64,000 bases of DNA from Scytonema sp. UIC 10036 (GCF_009725235.1 NZ_WJFC01000049.1:7163-71162), one strand, 5' to 3'; positions 44,559-53,490 are shown, counted from the stretch's first letter. The notes: generated by a model from the sequence alone, not told the origin. Program-made: numbers and translations.

Positions 44559-45881
44559 ATGACAGAATCACAGCGTCCATTGAATCCCACAGCAAATTCA
44601 ACCCGTGGTGTTCCTCCATTACCACCACCACCACCAGCAATGAGTACGATGCGTCAGTCTACACAGACTTTAGAATTACCAGTAGATAGGCATCCCAACC
44701 GCACTGCGACAACAAACTCCGCCGCCTCTGCACCACCACCGCCTACATCTGCTCCATCGGCTCATCGTCCTGGAACACCACCACCAATGGCTACTTCCTC
44801 TCGTCCTAAAAGTAATAATTCAGGGCTAACTCTGGGACAGATAATACAAGAAGCCTTTGATAAAGGGTATTCTGACATTCACTTGGGTGTGGGTGAAGTG
44901 CCTCGTTTCCGAAACCGAGGAGAAATGCAGCCGACAGATTATCCCGTAACCGATAAATCGACGTTTATGGAGTGGATGCGGGAGATCATGACTGATGCGG
45001 AAATTCAGCGCTTTGAAGAATACCTCGAATTTGACGGGGCTACTCAGTACGAATTTGCTAGGGTGCGGATTAATATTTTTGACTCCCTAAAAGGCTCTGC
45101 GATGGTACTGCGGTTAATTCCTTTGAAAATATTGACAATGGAGCAATTGAGGCTGCCTACTGTTTTCAAGGATATATGCCACTATCACAAAGGTTTGATT
45201 TTAGTGACAGGTCCCACAGGTTCTGGTAAGTCAACAACAATGGCTGCAATGATTGACTATATCAATTCGGAAATGGCCAAACATATCATTACCATTGAAG
45301 ATCCGATTGAATTTGTTCATAAGAGTAAAAAGTCTCTGGTCAAACAACGGGAAGTGGGAATGCATACCCGAAAATTTGACAACGCATTGAAAGCTGCTTT
45401 GCGGGAAGACCCTGATTTGATTCTAGTGGGTGAAATGCGGGATAAAGAAACGGTGAACACAGCCCTAAAAGCCGCACAAACAGGTCACTTGGTTATGGGA
45501 ACGCTGCACACCAATAGCGCTGTGAAAACTATTGAACGTATTCTCAATCTCTACAATGGAGATGAACAAGATGCTATGCGGGTTGCACTTGCTGAGTCTT
45601 TAGTGGCAGTGATTGCTCAAGGTTTGTGTCGTACCACAGATGGTAAGCGTGCTGCTTTCCACGATGTTCTCATAAATACTGATGCTGTGAAAGACTGGGT
45701 TAAGGAAGGGAAGTATGATGCTATTACAGAATTGATGAAGCAAGCAAGTTTTGATGGCATGATTACCATGAACCAGTCTTTGCTCAATCTTTACTCTGAA
45801 GGTCGCATTACGGAAGAAACAGCCCTAGAAATGTCACCAACGCCAAACGAAATGGCTCAATTCCTCCGTGGTAGAGTGTAA
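44559..45881 (+). CDS. pilT: Type IV pilus retraction ATPase PilT
   Basis: 440 residues. An N-terminal Pro/Ser/Thr-rich extension of about 85 residues (GVPPLPPPPPAMST; APPPPTSAPSAH) is followed by the PilT core. SDIHLGVGEVPRFRNRGEM lies in the N-terminal domain. Walker A is GPTGSGKSTTMAAM (about 217), Asp box ITIEDPIEFVH, Walker B ALREDPDLILVGEMRD and His box GHLVMGTLHTNSAVKTIERI. The tail has the Met/Leu-rich end of the family. PilT hexamers power pilus retraction, used in cyanobacteria for motility and DNA uptake. No pilB or pilC adjoins. The KaiB-like gene follows by 74 bases and may be co-transcribed. Confidence 0.93.
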   Translation: MTESQRPLNPTANSTRGVPPLPPPPPAMSTMRQSTQTLELPVDRHPNRTATTNSAASAPPPPTSAPSAHRPGTPPPMATSSRPKSNNSGLTLGQIIQEAFDKGYSDIHLGVGEVPRFRNRGEMQPTDYPVTDKSTFMEWMREIMTDAEIQRFEEYLEFDGATQYEFARVRINIFDSLKGSAMVLRLIPLKILTMEQLRLPTVFKDICHYHKGLILVTGPTGSGKSTTMAAMIDYINSEMAKHIITIEDPIEFVHKSKKSLVKQREVGMHTRKFDNALKAALREDPDLILVGEMRDKETVNTALKAAQTGHLVMGTLHTNSAVKTIERILNLYNGDEQDAMRVALAESLVAVIAQGLCRTTDGKRAAFHDVLINTDAVKDWVKEGKYDAITELMKQASFDGMITMNQSLLNLYSEGRITEETALEMSPTPNEMAQFLRGRV

Positions 45882-45955
45882 TTAAGGGAAGTATGAATTA
45901 TGAATGATAAATTATGAAATTTTTCATAATTCATACTTCATAATTCATAATTTAT
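45882..45955. repeat. Inverted AATTATGAA-type repeat
   Basis: AGTATGAATTATGAATG and TTCATAATTCATACTT (about 45889-45935) are inverted copies, giving a hairpin between pilT and the KaiB-like gene. Confidence 0.7.
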
Positions 45956-46714
45956 ATGACTTCAGACAAACCAACTTACCCTACCCTATTTAAAGGTATT
46001 GCGCTGTTTACTCCCGGAGGAGATTTAATTTATTGCATCGACCCTAGCAAACAAGGTCGATGGCATTTGCATTTGTGCGCTACTTTGCAGGAAATTTTGG
46101 ATTTACCAGAACCTCCACATTTCTTGGTGCCTTGTTATACAGCAACTGTCGATCGCTGGTTAGATCCGCGCACTCAGAAAATACAAGTTTTTGCCGAAGC
46201 TTACCCGACAGTAATGCGGCATCAAGCCGTGCTCAATGCTATTTTTAGTACAGGAGAACTGCCATGGCAGCCTACTCCTTGGGCAGAAGGGTTGTGCGAT
46301 CGCATGGTATTGTCAGCGTATCGTTCCACATTTCCCCAGCTTTGGGAAGATCACGATTTAGTTGTACGTGTAGAGCTTTCCGAACAAGTACAATTATACT
46401 ATCAACCGGTTGCCGCCACCGAACAACAATCAAAGACACAAGGCTACGTCCTCCGTCTGTTTGTAGCCGGACACAGTGGAGCGACAGAACGAATTTTACA
46501 AAATTTACACGAACTTTTAGAAAAATATCTGGGCTATCCCTACACCTTAAAAGTTATTGATGTTTTAACAAATCCAGAACAAGCAGAAGTGGATCAAGTT
46601 TCTGCCACTCCCACCCTCGTTAAAGTTTGGCCTCAGCCAATTCGCCGAATTGCTGGAGATTTGGATAATGTAGAAAAAATCTTACAAATGTTAGGCACTA
46701 CAGAAATTTTTTAA
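45956..46714 (+). CDS. Protein with C-terminal KaiB-like thioredoxin-fold domain
   Basis: 252 residues. The N-terminal 160 residues (LFKGIALFTPGGDLIYCIDP; PPHFLVPCYTATVDRWLDPR) are unrecognised but conserved in look. Residues about 162-250 read QGYVLRLFVAGHSGATERIL, then YTLKVIDVLTNPEQAEVDQV and SATPTLVKVWPQPIRRIAGD. This is a KaiB/SasA-sensor thioredoxin-like fold, with the ATPTL cis-Pro loop. KaiB in the circadian clock binds KaiC, and SasA uses the same fold. A KaiC contact is therefore possible but unproven. The gene lies directly after pilT on the same strand; their combination suggests a part in pilus control. Confidence 0.75.
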   Translation: MTSDKPTYPTLFKGIALFTPGGDLIYCIDPSKQGRWHLHLCATLQEILDLPEPPHFLVPCYTATVDRWLDPRTQKIQVFAEAYPTVMRHQAVLNAIFSTGELPWQPTPWAEGLCDRMVLSAYRSTFPQLWEDHDLVVRVELSEQVQLYYQPVAATEQQSKTQGYVLRLFVAGHSGATERILQNLHELLEKYLGYPYTLKVIDVLTNPEQAEVDQVSATPTLVKVWPQPIRRIAGDLDNVEKILQMLGTTEIF

Positions 46715-46904
46715 GCAGAAAGACTGTTAAAGATTTTTATACAATAGCAAATTAAGTAGCGTTCGCTTCTCACTTTATTGAGGTGGGCTGCTACCGCCAT
46801 TCCTGTCGGGCAAATACTCTCAAATCCGCCTAATTTTGGTTCGGAATTCTTGGCGATCGGTTGCGGCTTGTTGCCTGTCTTGGGCTGCTTCAGATGCTAG
46901 ATTT
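46715..46904. other. Intergenic region with decayed coding traces
   Basis: On the minus strand about 46820-46900 reads NLASEAAQDRQQAATDRQEF, then RTKIRRI and stop. This resembles the C-terminal coiled coil of small cyanobacterial proteins and is a relic. The direct repeat AAGCAGAAAGACTGTTAAA occurs at about 46713 and again at about 46907. Confidence 0.5.
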
Positions 46905-47240
46905 CTAAGCAGAAAGACTGTTAAAAATTGGTAATGTAAACCAGAAAGTCGAGCCTACTCCAAGTTTACTTTTGACCCAAATTTTACCCCCGTGAGCGGT
47001 AATAATTTGCCGACAAACGTATAAACCAATACCTAAACCGGGCATGAATCGGGCATTTTCACCACGTGCATACAGTTCAAACAATCGATTGCACTGCTGT
47101 TTGCTCATTCCCACCCCATTATCCTGCACGCAACAGAGTATTTTCTTGCCTTTAACACTAGCGTCAACAGTTAACGTAATTTCATGAGGATTGTGTTTGA
47201 GAGCGTTAGAAATCAGGTTGCTAAAGACCCGACCGCTCTT
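46905..47240 (-). pseudogene. Histidine kinase ATPase-domain fragment
   Basis: The frame reads GRVFSNLISNALKHNPHEIT (N-box), then VQDNGVGMSKQQCNRLFELY (G1) and PGLGIGLYVCRQIITAHGGK (G2), ending with VGSTFWFTLP. This is the complete C-terminal two-thirds of a histidine-kinase ATPase domain. The HisKA part and all sensor domains are missing; an in-frame TAG lies just upstream of QEVKSGRVF. It is a truncated gene relic. Confidence 0.8.
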
Positions 47241-47460
47241 AACTTCCTGCTAACAACTGCCATAAATCGTCATGGATGGTAGTTTATCCCAAATTTACCA
47301 GTCACCTTACAAATTCTTAAAAGTTAGTAGGTAGGGTTATGTCCACCATTTGATATTTTGCGGCATAGCCCTAACTACTAGCTACTAGCTTTGAAAAGAA
47401 AACGAAAGGAAACTTTTCCTCTACAAATCTACACGTCTCAAGAAGAGCGAATTGCAATGA

Positions 47461-48767
47461 AAAATCAGTGTAGGCGACACAAACGTTGGTTCCACATTGG
47501 CTTATTTGTGTTGGGTTTATTACTCCCACTGACTTTAACCCTTAACACTGCTGTTCTTCCGAAAGCAACAGCACAAACTCCAAGCAGTTACTCTCGAAAT
47601 CAAGCCTTATATGTCACTATGCGCGATGGTGTCAAAATTGCCATTGATGTGTGGTTACCAAAAGACTTGCCATCTGGAACAAGAATTCCCACTATTATGT
47701 GAGCTACGCGTTACTGGCGTGGTGTTGACTTAGTTGATAACAGTAAAGAAACTGACCCAAATTTTGTAGATTGGCTTTCAAGTTACAAAGGGGATATAGA
47801 AAAATTCAATCAATCTGGTTATGCTGTGGTGCTTGTAGACGCACGTGGGACTGGTGCTTCTTTTGGCAAAGTTTCTCTTCCTTTCTCATCAGAAGAAATT
47901 CAGGATTACAGCCAAGTAGTCGATTGGATTGTTAGCCAACCATGGTCAAAGCAAAAAGTTGGTGCTTATGGAATTTCTTATGATGGCAATACAGCTGAGT
48001 TATTGGCAGTAGCAAACAACCCAGCTGTCAAAGCAGTTGTTCCCCGATTTAATGATTTTGACGCCTATGCCCATCTAATTTTTCCCGGAAGACTTTTGAA
48101 TAAAGGATTTCTGGAAGGCTGGAATGAAGGCAATAAATTTCTTGACTTCTCACCTTGTTCTTTTGCTCAAGGGGAAGAATTTTGCGAACAATTCAAAAAG
48201 AATACTGGCATAGTGGGAGTCAAACCAGTCGATGAAGATAAAGATTTACACCTGTTAGCGGAAGCTGTCAAACAACACTCTGGCAACCTAGACTTATACC
48301 AAGCAGCACTGCAAACGACTTATCGAGACGATGTTTTCGGTAACTCAAGTCTGACAATAAAAAATACTAGCCCGTACAACTTTAAGAAAGAAGTTGTGAC
48401 TTTGTATGCAACTTCTAGCGAAAACGATGGTGCTTTTTTTGTATACTTGGAAGATGTGGATGAAAGCGGTAAAGTGACTTATATTACCGAAGGTCAGTTG
48501 CGTCCCTTACACCGGAAGGTTTCTAGAGAACGTCCTCCATATACGATTTTTGGAATCAACCATTCTTTTAATGAAAAAGACGGACAGTCATTAGAACCTG
48601 GGAAAACCACTAAACTAACGTGTGATTTGCTACCTACTTCTGTTCTTATTAAACAAGGTCACCAAATTCGAGTTGCGATCGCCGGACACGATAAAGATTC
48701 TTTTGTGCGCTATCCTGCAGAAGGAACGCCAGAAATTACCATCCTGCGAAATGCTGTAAGCGCATGA
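47461..48767 (+). pseudogene. CocE/NonD-type hydrolase, broken by a stop codon and a deletion
   Basis: ATG 47458-47460 (earlier ATGs are in frame) opens a signal-peptide-bearing protein (FHIGLFVLGLLLPLTLTLNT) and YVTMRDGVKIAIDVWLPKDL. It meets TGA at 47700-47702, and the same frame continues without shift as ATRYWRGVDL, then VVLVDARGTGASFG and GAYGISYDGNTAELLA (nucleophile Ser). Later the sequence jumps from IKNTSPYNFKKEV directly to VTLYATSSENDGAFFVYLED. About 100 or more residues usually present there, with the catalytic Asp and His, are missing. The C-terminal jelly-roll domain (LIKQGHQIRVAIAGHD) is intact. It was a secreted peptidase S15/acylase-like enzyme. Confidence 0.8.
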
Positions 48768-48805
48768 TACATTGACTTACCTGTTTTTAAACGATAAGCT
48801 CTGTT

Positions 48806-49330
48806 CTACATTGAGAACAGTTCTTCTCCACTAGAAGGATGAATGCCGAGCGCTCTATCCAGATTCTGCTTAGTTGCACCAAGTTGAAGAGCAATCGCAA
48901 GAGTTTGAATCATCTCCACAGCACCTTCCCCCACCATATGAACGCCCAGTATCCGCTCTGCATCATCCCGATTCACCACAACCTTAAGCAAAGATTTTTC
49001 ATTCAATTGACTCAAACAATAGAACAACGGGCGAAACTGGGTGCGGTAACATTGCACGGTATCCCCATACTTCTCGCGGGCTTGTGCTTCAGATAATCCC
49101 ACAGTTGCGGCTTCTGGGTGAGAAGATATAGATAGAGGTACCCAATCATAACTAACCATATGAGGGTGTCCGCCAAATTCTGTATCCGCAAAAGCTCTGG
49201 CTTGGGCGATCGCACTGGGAGTCAATGGAATTCTATCTGTACAGTCTCCCACAGCAAAAACGTTGACGTGAGTTGTGCGACTGAATTCATCAACCCGAAT
49301 CGCCCCTGATGCTGTCGTAACACCAGATAT
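48806..49330 (-). pseudogene. Pyridine nucleotide-disulfide oxidoreductase, C-terminal half
   Basis: The frame reads ISGVTTASGAIRVDEFSRTT, HVNVFAVGDCTDRIPLTP (FAD-binding GD motif) and HPEAATVGLSEAQAREKYGD. The dimerisation domain ends in LGIHPSSGEELFSM, where the His-Pro-x-x-x-E-E active base is in place. It joins the N-terminal half at 51152-52042 on the same strand. The two halves are separated by about 1.8 kb containing tnpB and an RHH gene, so the insertion broke the gene. Family: glutathione reductase/dihydrolipoamide dehydrogenase. Confidence 0.85.
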
Positions 49331-49353
49331 CTAAAAATTGGAGTCGAACGTAG

Positions 49354-49539
49354 TCAATCGTTGTCTATCTGTCTAATAATCCGCTCCAAGCACTCACTGA
49401 CACTCAAATCAGCATCAATGGCAATAGCCTGCAACTTTTTCCATGCGGTAGGAGTTAAACCTACCATATGTTTTTCTTTCTTCTCATCGTAAAAAACTGG
49501 CTGATTTTTTACTCTTTTTTTTCCTTTACCTAGTTGCAT
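49354..49539 (-). CDS. Small ribbon-helix-helix protein next to tnpB
   Basis: 61 residues; the C-terminal 35 (KHMVGLTPTAWKKLQAIAID, then ADLSVSECLERIIRQI) look like a CopG/MetJ-type ribbon-helix-helix with a short beta strand and two helices. The N-terminus is basic (GKGKKRVKNQPVFYDEKKE). It is divergent from tnpB with 60 bases between the starts, so it may bind that shared promoter and control the element. No Shine-Dalgarno is visible before ATG 49539. Small RHH genes beside cyanobacterial tnpB genes would fit a transposon-borne repressor. Confidence 0.6.
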   Translation of the reverse strand: MQLGKGKKRVKNQPVFYDEKKEKHMVGLTPTAWKKLQAIAIDADLSVSECLERIIRQIDND

Positions 49540-49599
49540 ATTTTAGAATTTATAGCTATACTAATAATATATTACACAAATTAAGGAGGTGATTAATTA

Positions 49600-50952
49600 G
49601 TGCTAAAAAAGAAAAAAGAGTTTAAGATCGTAATGAAAAGTGCCAAGTGTAAATTGGAACGGAATGGATTCGATTTAATTGAAACCAAAAGAGCTTTTAA
49701 TGAAGTTGTACATTTTTACTTTGCACTAATTAACACCTATCCGGAAGGTATTAACCTGCCAAGAGAGGAAGATGGGGGGTGGAGGTATTATGAAAAATTG
49801 ACCGTTGGGGATGATGCACAATACCCATTTCCTTTCAATGGTTTTCCAGCACAGCTTCGTCGTTGTGCAATAAGAAAAGCTATTGGTGCATGGGAATCTT
49901 GGAACACTAGCTACCAAAAATGGCTAAATCGCCCTAAAAAACAAAAGCACCATAGACCACCAGTACAACCAAGAGTATTTAACTTCTCTCCAAGTTTTGA
50001 TGTTGGGGTATGTAAGAATGATGATGGGCACTCTATCATGCTCAAAATCTTGGTTAATGGTCAATGGAAATGGATTAAATTTCAATACTTTGCACCAGTA
50101 ATTAGTGCAGATTGGGTAAAAGGTTCTCCATCAGTAATAGTCAAAGGGAATGCAGTAACAATTGTTTTCCCGTTAGAAAAATACGTCAGAGCTACTGGAG
50201 GAATTAAAACAGTTATGGCTCAAGACTCCTTTAGGGTCTTGGGTGTAGACATGGATTTAGATCGTCATATTGCTATATGTTCCGTCCTGGAAGTTGACGC
50301 TAAGGGTAAAGTGTTTGAGGTTGCACGCCACTTCATAAAACAAACAAGCCACACAAAGCGTAGGAAGTTTCAACTAGGAGGAATAGCTCAAAAAATGCAG
50401 CAGACGGGTACTGTTGAAAAGGGTTTTGCGTCAACAATTTGGAAAAACTTGCACAACCGTGAGGTTGAGGCAAGTAGAGAATACGCCAGACGGATTGTTG
50501 AATTTGCAAAAACCTGGGGATGTTCAATTATAGCATTTGAACATCTGGGCAATTTAAAACCGATTCGTGGTAAGTACTCTCGTCGTTCAAACCAAAAACG
50601 AGCCTACTGGTTAAAATCAAAAATTTATCAGCAAGTTAGCTCTATTGCGTATCAAGATTATCGTATCTTGACTACACGAGTTAATCCCAAAGATACTTCA
50701 AGGCTAGACCCTTGGGGCAATGAAGTATGGCGTTCCGATAATTTCCCTGTTACTATTTTTGATTTTTTGAACTACCAATCAGGAGCTATATTCGTAGGCA
50801 CCGTCAATGGTTACACCAGCCATTCTGGGCTGAACGCAGCTCGTAACATTGGGCTAAAAGCAATATTACGATATAACACTAACCTCGTGTTCTTGTCTCG
50901 AAAGGAAGGACATACCGTACACACGGGGGAAAGCCTATCCCAAAAGGGTTGA
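49600..50952 (+). CDS. tnpB: TnpB-like RNA-guided nuclease relative, atypical active site
   Basis: 450 residues from GTG 49600, with a near-perfect Shine-Dalgarno (AAGGAGGTGA, 49583-49592). The N-terminal half is the wedge/REC region. RuvC-I is RVLGVDMDLDRHIAIC (Asp217) and RuvC-II is CSIIAFEHLGNLKP (Glu314). The RuvC-III motif, normally D-x-N-A-A, reads TSHSGLNAARNIG, so Gly410 replaces the catalytic Asp. The usual CxxC zinc-finger cysteines between RuvC-II and III are also absent (TSRLDPWGNEVWRSD, VGTVNGY). It is either nuclease-dead or a subfamily with a rearranged site. Active TnpB cuts DNA next to an element-specific motif using the omega RNA encoded at its 3' end. Confidence 0.85.
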   Translation: MLKKKKEFKIVMKSAKCKLERNGFDLIETKRAFNEVVHFYFALINTYPEGINLPREEDGGWRYYEKLTVGDDAQYPFPFNGFPAQLRRCAIRKAIGAWESWNTSYQKWLNRPKKQKHHRPPVQPRVFNFSPSFDVGVCKNDDGHSIMLKILVNGQWKWIKFQYFAPVISADWVKGSPSVIVKGNAVTIVFPLEKYVRATGGIKTVMAQDSFRVLGVDMDLDRHIAICSVLEVDAKGKVFEVARHFIKQTSHTKRRKFQLGGIAQKMQQTGTVEKGFASTIWKNLHNREVEASREYARRIVEFAKTWGCSIIAFEHLGNLKPIRGKYSRRSNQKRAYWLKSKIYQQVSSIAYQDYRILTTRVNPKDTSRLDPWGNEVWRSDNFPVTIFDFLNYQSGAIFVGTVNGYTSHSGLNAARNIGLKAILRYNTNLVFLSRKEGHTVHTGESLSQKG

Positions 50953-50959
50953 GCCAGTA

Positions 50960-51150
50960 ATGGTACAGGTTTGCAATGAAACTAGAAAGGGGAAAGCAAC
51001 TTCCCACTTTCATTGTAACAGGCTTGGGTAAACTGCCTAATGGTTCCTACCAAACTACGCTCTTTGTGGTTGGATTTACGATCCGCTTGCTACTGGAAGC
51101 GACTATGGAGTGAGCCTAGAAAGTGAACAAATTGTGTGGGTTTACTCTTG
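50960..51150 (+). ncRNA. Putative omega RNA region of the tnpB element
   Basis: Downstream of tnpB, 50972-51014 folds as CAATGAAA...TTTCATTG enclosing AGGGGAA/CTTCCC. Other short complements follow up to the element end. By analogy with IS200/IS605 elements the guide RNA scaffold is encoded here and its guide portion would read into the flanking DNA at about 51150. Not demonstrated. Confidence 0.45.
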
Positions 51151-51151
51151 T

Positions 51152-52042
51152 TTACTCCACTTTTTGGTTACTCAGTTGAATTCCTACTTTTTCTAAATTG
51201 AGGTTTTCCAAATTGGGTTTCCGTGGCGCATCAACAAAAACTGTATCAACCATTACGGGTTTGGTGTATTTTCCGGACAACTTTAGACAGAAGCGATCGT
51301 CCATTCGTTCAATTTTTTCAACATAGCTATTGTTGAAAACTTGCACCCCTTGCTCGATCGTCTTGTCCTGAATCATCTTGCTAATTTCAGTATCAAGTTC
51401 GGGGAGGACATATTCTTCAGCAATAATTTGAGTAACGTGAGTGCCTAACTGATTCATACTTCCAGCAACTTTAACACCAATCGGATCGCTACCCAGAATA
51501 GCAAGGTGTTTGGGTTGTGCTGGTAAGTTATAAAGTTCGCGCCAGGTAATAGCAAATTCGATTCCTGGGATTTCAGGTAAGACGGGTTTTGCGCCTACTG
51601 CAATCAAAATTTTGTCAGCAGTTATTGCTCTATTTGCAACGAGCACTGTATGAGCATCTAAAAACGCTGCTTGTCCCTGAATAAACTCGGCTCCTGAGTT
51701 TTGGAGATTGTGCAAGTGCAATTGGTTGAGATGCTGGAGGTGACGGTTTTTAGCATTTACAAAATGTGACCAGTTAAAGTGACGAGTTACATTATCCCAC
51801 CCATAACTGCTAGCTACTTTATCTAACTGTTTGTAGTTAGCAGCATAATCCAGCAATTTTTCAGGGATACAGCCGTAGTTGATGCAAGCGCCGCCAACCT
51901 TGGCTTGTTCTGCGATCGCTACCCGTACCCCATAGCTTGCTGCTCTTTCAGCTGCTGCAATTCCTCCAGAGCCAGTACCAATTATCAAAAGGTCGTAGTC
52001 AAATGGCATGATGAATAGACCTGAATTACACTCTTTGAGCAA
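51152..52042 (-). pseudogene. Pyridine nucleotide-disulfide oxidoreductase, N-terminal half
   Basis: From MPFDYDLLIIGTGSGGIAAA (FAD-binding GxGxxG) to GGACINYGCIPEKLLDYAAN. The redox pair is in CINYGCIPEK (Cys-x4-Cys), followed by KILIAVGAKPVLPEIPG and an NAD-binding stretch HLAILGSDPIGVKVAGSMNQ. The frame runs off at VGIQLSNQKVE* in the inserted element. The Met before PFDYD (52009) is the better start; the open frame reaches 52042. In the NAD-binding site GSDPIGVKVAG replaces the usual GGGYIGVE, a possible sign of drift before the insertion. Family: glutathione reductase-like or dihydrolipoamide dehydrogenase. Confidence 0.85.
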
Positions 52043-52270
52043 TTAACGTCACGCGCACTACGTAAAATTACTGCTATTTACTGACAGCCTCCAGCTTAAG
52101 AATTTGGATGAAAAATTACGTCTGACTAATGGAGCGTCATCAATACTAAATTAGTATGTCCCAAGAAAGAATTTATTGTCATTTTTTGTACAAGATTACT
52201 TGGGAGCGTGTTATAATTTCACAAATATTTATGTAGATTAAGATCTAAATAGTCCTATACTTCCTTTCTT

Positions 52271-52855
52271 ATGAATATAACTACTGCGAAACGCTTTACG
52301 ATATCTGAATATGAACGTCTGGCAAAACTAGAATTCTTTAGGGAAAATGAGCGAGTTGAGCTGATCGATGGAGAAATCATTTCTATGGTTTCGAAAGGTA
52401 CAAGACATTCTGTTTGTGAAACTCGATTAGAAAGACAGTTGTATGAACTAGTTGGGAAACGTGCAACATTAAGAGGACAACAACCAATCGTTATTTCTGA
52501 ATATAACGAGCCGGAACCAGATAGAGCGATCGTAAAAAATCGAGAAGATGATTATCTCAGTACTCATCCCTTACCCTCCGATGTTTTACTTTTAATTGAG
52601 ATTGCTGATTCTTCTTTAAAATACGACCAAGAAGTTAAATTAACAATTTACGCTCAAGGGGGTATTTCAGATTATTGGATATTTAATCTTATAGATAATT
52701 GCTTGGAATGCTACAGCGAACCTTACCAAAATTTGCAAGGTAAGTTTGGGTATCGAAAAAAGATAATTTTTCTACCTAATGAAACTGTAAATATTTCCTA
52801 TTTTTCCGATTTAATTCTGGATTTATCTAAAGTATTTCCTGCCATACAACATTAG
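52271..52855 (+). CDS. Uma2 family endonuclease (DUF820)
   Basis: 194 residues, typical length. The N-terminal AKRFTISEYERLAKLEFFRE and RVELIDGEIISMVSKGTRH give the strand-helix start. EYNEPEPDRAIVKNRE (metal-ligand Asp) and DVLLLIEIADSSLKYDQEVK (Glu and Lys of the PD-(D/E)XK core) follow. The last third is AQGGISDYWIFNLI. The copy looks intact. It is followed by a PD-(D/E)XK gene after 23 bases with a good Shine-Dalgarno (GGAGG), so the two form an operon. A broken duplicate of this pair lies near 55.7 kb. Uma2 function is not settled. Confidence 0.85.
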   Translation: MNITTAKRFTISEYERLAKLEFFRENERVELIDGEIISMVSKGTRHSVCETRLERQLYELVGKRATLRGQQPIVISEYNEPEPDRAIVKNREDDYLSTHPLPSDVLLLIEIADSSLKYDQEVKLTIYAQGGISDYWIFNLIDNCLECYSEPYQNLQGKFGYRKKIIFLPNETVNISYFSDLILDLSKVFPAIQH

Positions 52856-52878
52856 AATTAACTATATGGAGGTATGAA

Positions 52879-53490
52879 ATGAGTCGTCAACCATTGCTTG
52901 ATTTGACGCGTTCATATACTTTTAGAAATTATTTTGAATTAGGATTTCCTGTTGATGATTTAGTAGCTGAATTTGGTTATTCTTTCGAGCGCAAGTTCCT
53001 CTCTTTACCAAAATATTCTGGAACTCTAGACCGAATATCTGATTTGAAACAACGCATTGAAGAAGTATTACCTTACGTAGATTTAGAAAATGAAGCAACT
53101 CGTCGGGAAATGCTTATCGCACCGACCATAACAGATTTAATTCATTATTCTCGTGCTAAATTGCGAATTGAATATAATATTAAAGTTAATAACCAACTCC
53201 AAGGAAATTTAGATTATTATTTACGTTCTTCAACTAATTTAATTGTTATTGAAGCTAAACAAGCCGACTTAAATCGGGGATTTACACAATTAGCAACAGA
53301 AATGATAGCGCTCGATCAATGGACAGATTCAAATCAACTCGAAATAATTGGAGCAGTAACAACAGGCAATATTTGGCAATTTGGAATTTTATATCGACAA
53401 CAAAAACTCATTGAAGAAGGAATTAATCTTTACCGAGTCACGGAGGAATTGGAAGATGTTGTCAGAATTTTACTAGCTGCACTAATATAA
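52879..53490 (+). CDS. PD-(D/E)XK nuclease-fold protein
   Basis: 203 residues. The core QGNLDYYLRSSTNLIVIEAK followed by QADLNRGFTQLATEMIALDQ shows the PD-(D/E)XK site (Asp in GNLDYYL, Glu-Ala-Lys in IEAKQ) and the following helix. The N-terminal 100 residues (LTRSYTFRNYFELGFPVDDL) resemble a helical dimerisation part. I do not recognise a named enzyme. The start at ATG 52879 has GGAGG seven bases upstream. It is co-transcribed with the Uma2 gene and close to a restriction-modification pair, so a DNA-processing or defence role is likely but unproven. Confidence 0.7.
   Translation: MSRQPLLDLTRSYTFRNYFELGFPVDDLVAEFGYSFERKFLSLPKYSGTLDRISDLKQRIEEVLPYVDLENEATRREMLIAPTITDLIHYSRAKLRIEYNIKVNNQLQGNLDYYLRSSTNLIVIEAKQADLNRGFTQLATEMIALDQWTDSNQLEIIGAVTTGNIWQFGILYRQQKLIEEGINLYRVTEELEDVVRILLAALI

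Larger units (their letters stand above)
49331..51155 (+). mobile_element. IS200/IS605-type tnpB element inserted in an oxidoreductase gene
   Basis: This is the segment between the two oxidoreductase halves, carrying tnpB on plus and a small RHH gene on minus; no tnpA is present. The 3' part after tnpB (50952-51110) contains a hairpin, CAATGAAA/TTTCATTG with AGGGGAA/TTCCC inside (50972-51014), as expected for the structured omega RNA. Exact ends cannot be fixed because IS605-type elements have no terminal inverted repeats or target duplications; I inferred them from where the oxidoreductase reading frame stops and resumes. Confidence 0.8.

Noticed and set aside
47700..47702. TGA read as selenocysteine or by read-through in the hydrolase
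   Set aside because: The position is not a catalytic site of the family, and a second, large deletion in the same gene shows it is not functional.
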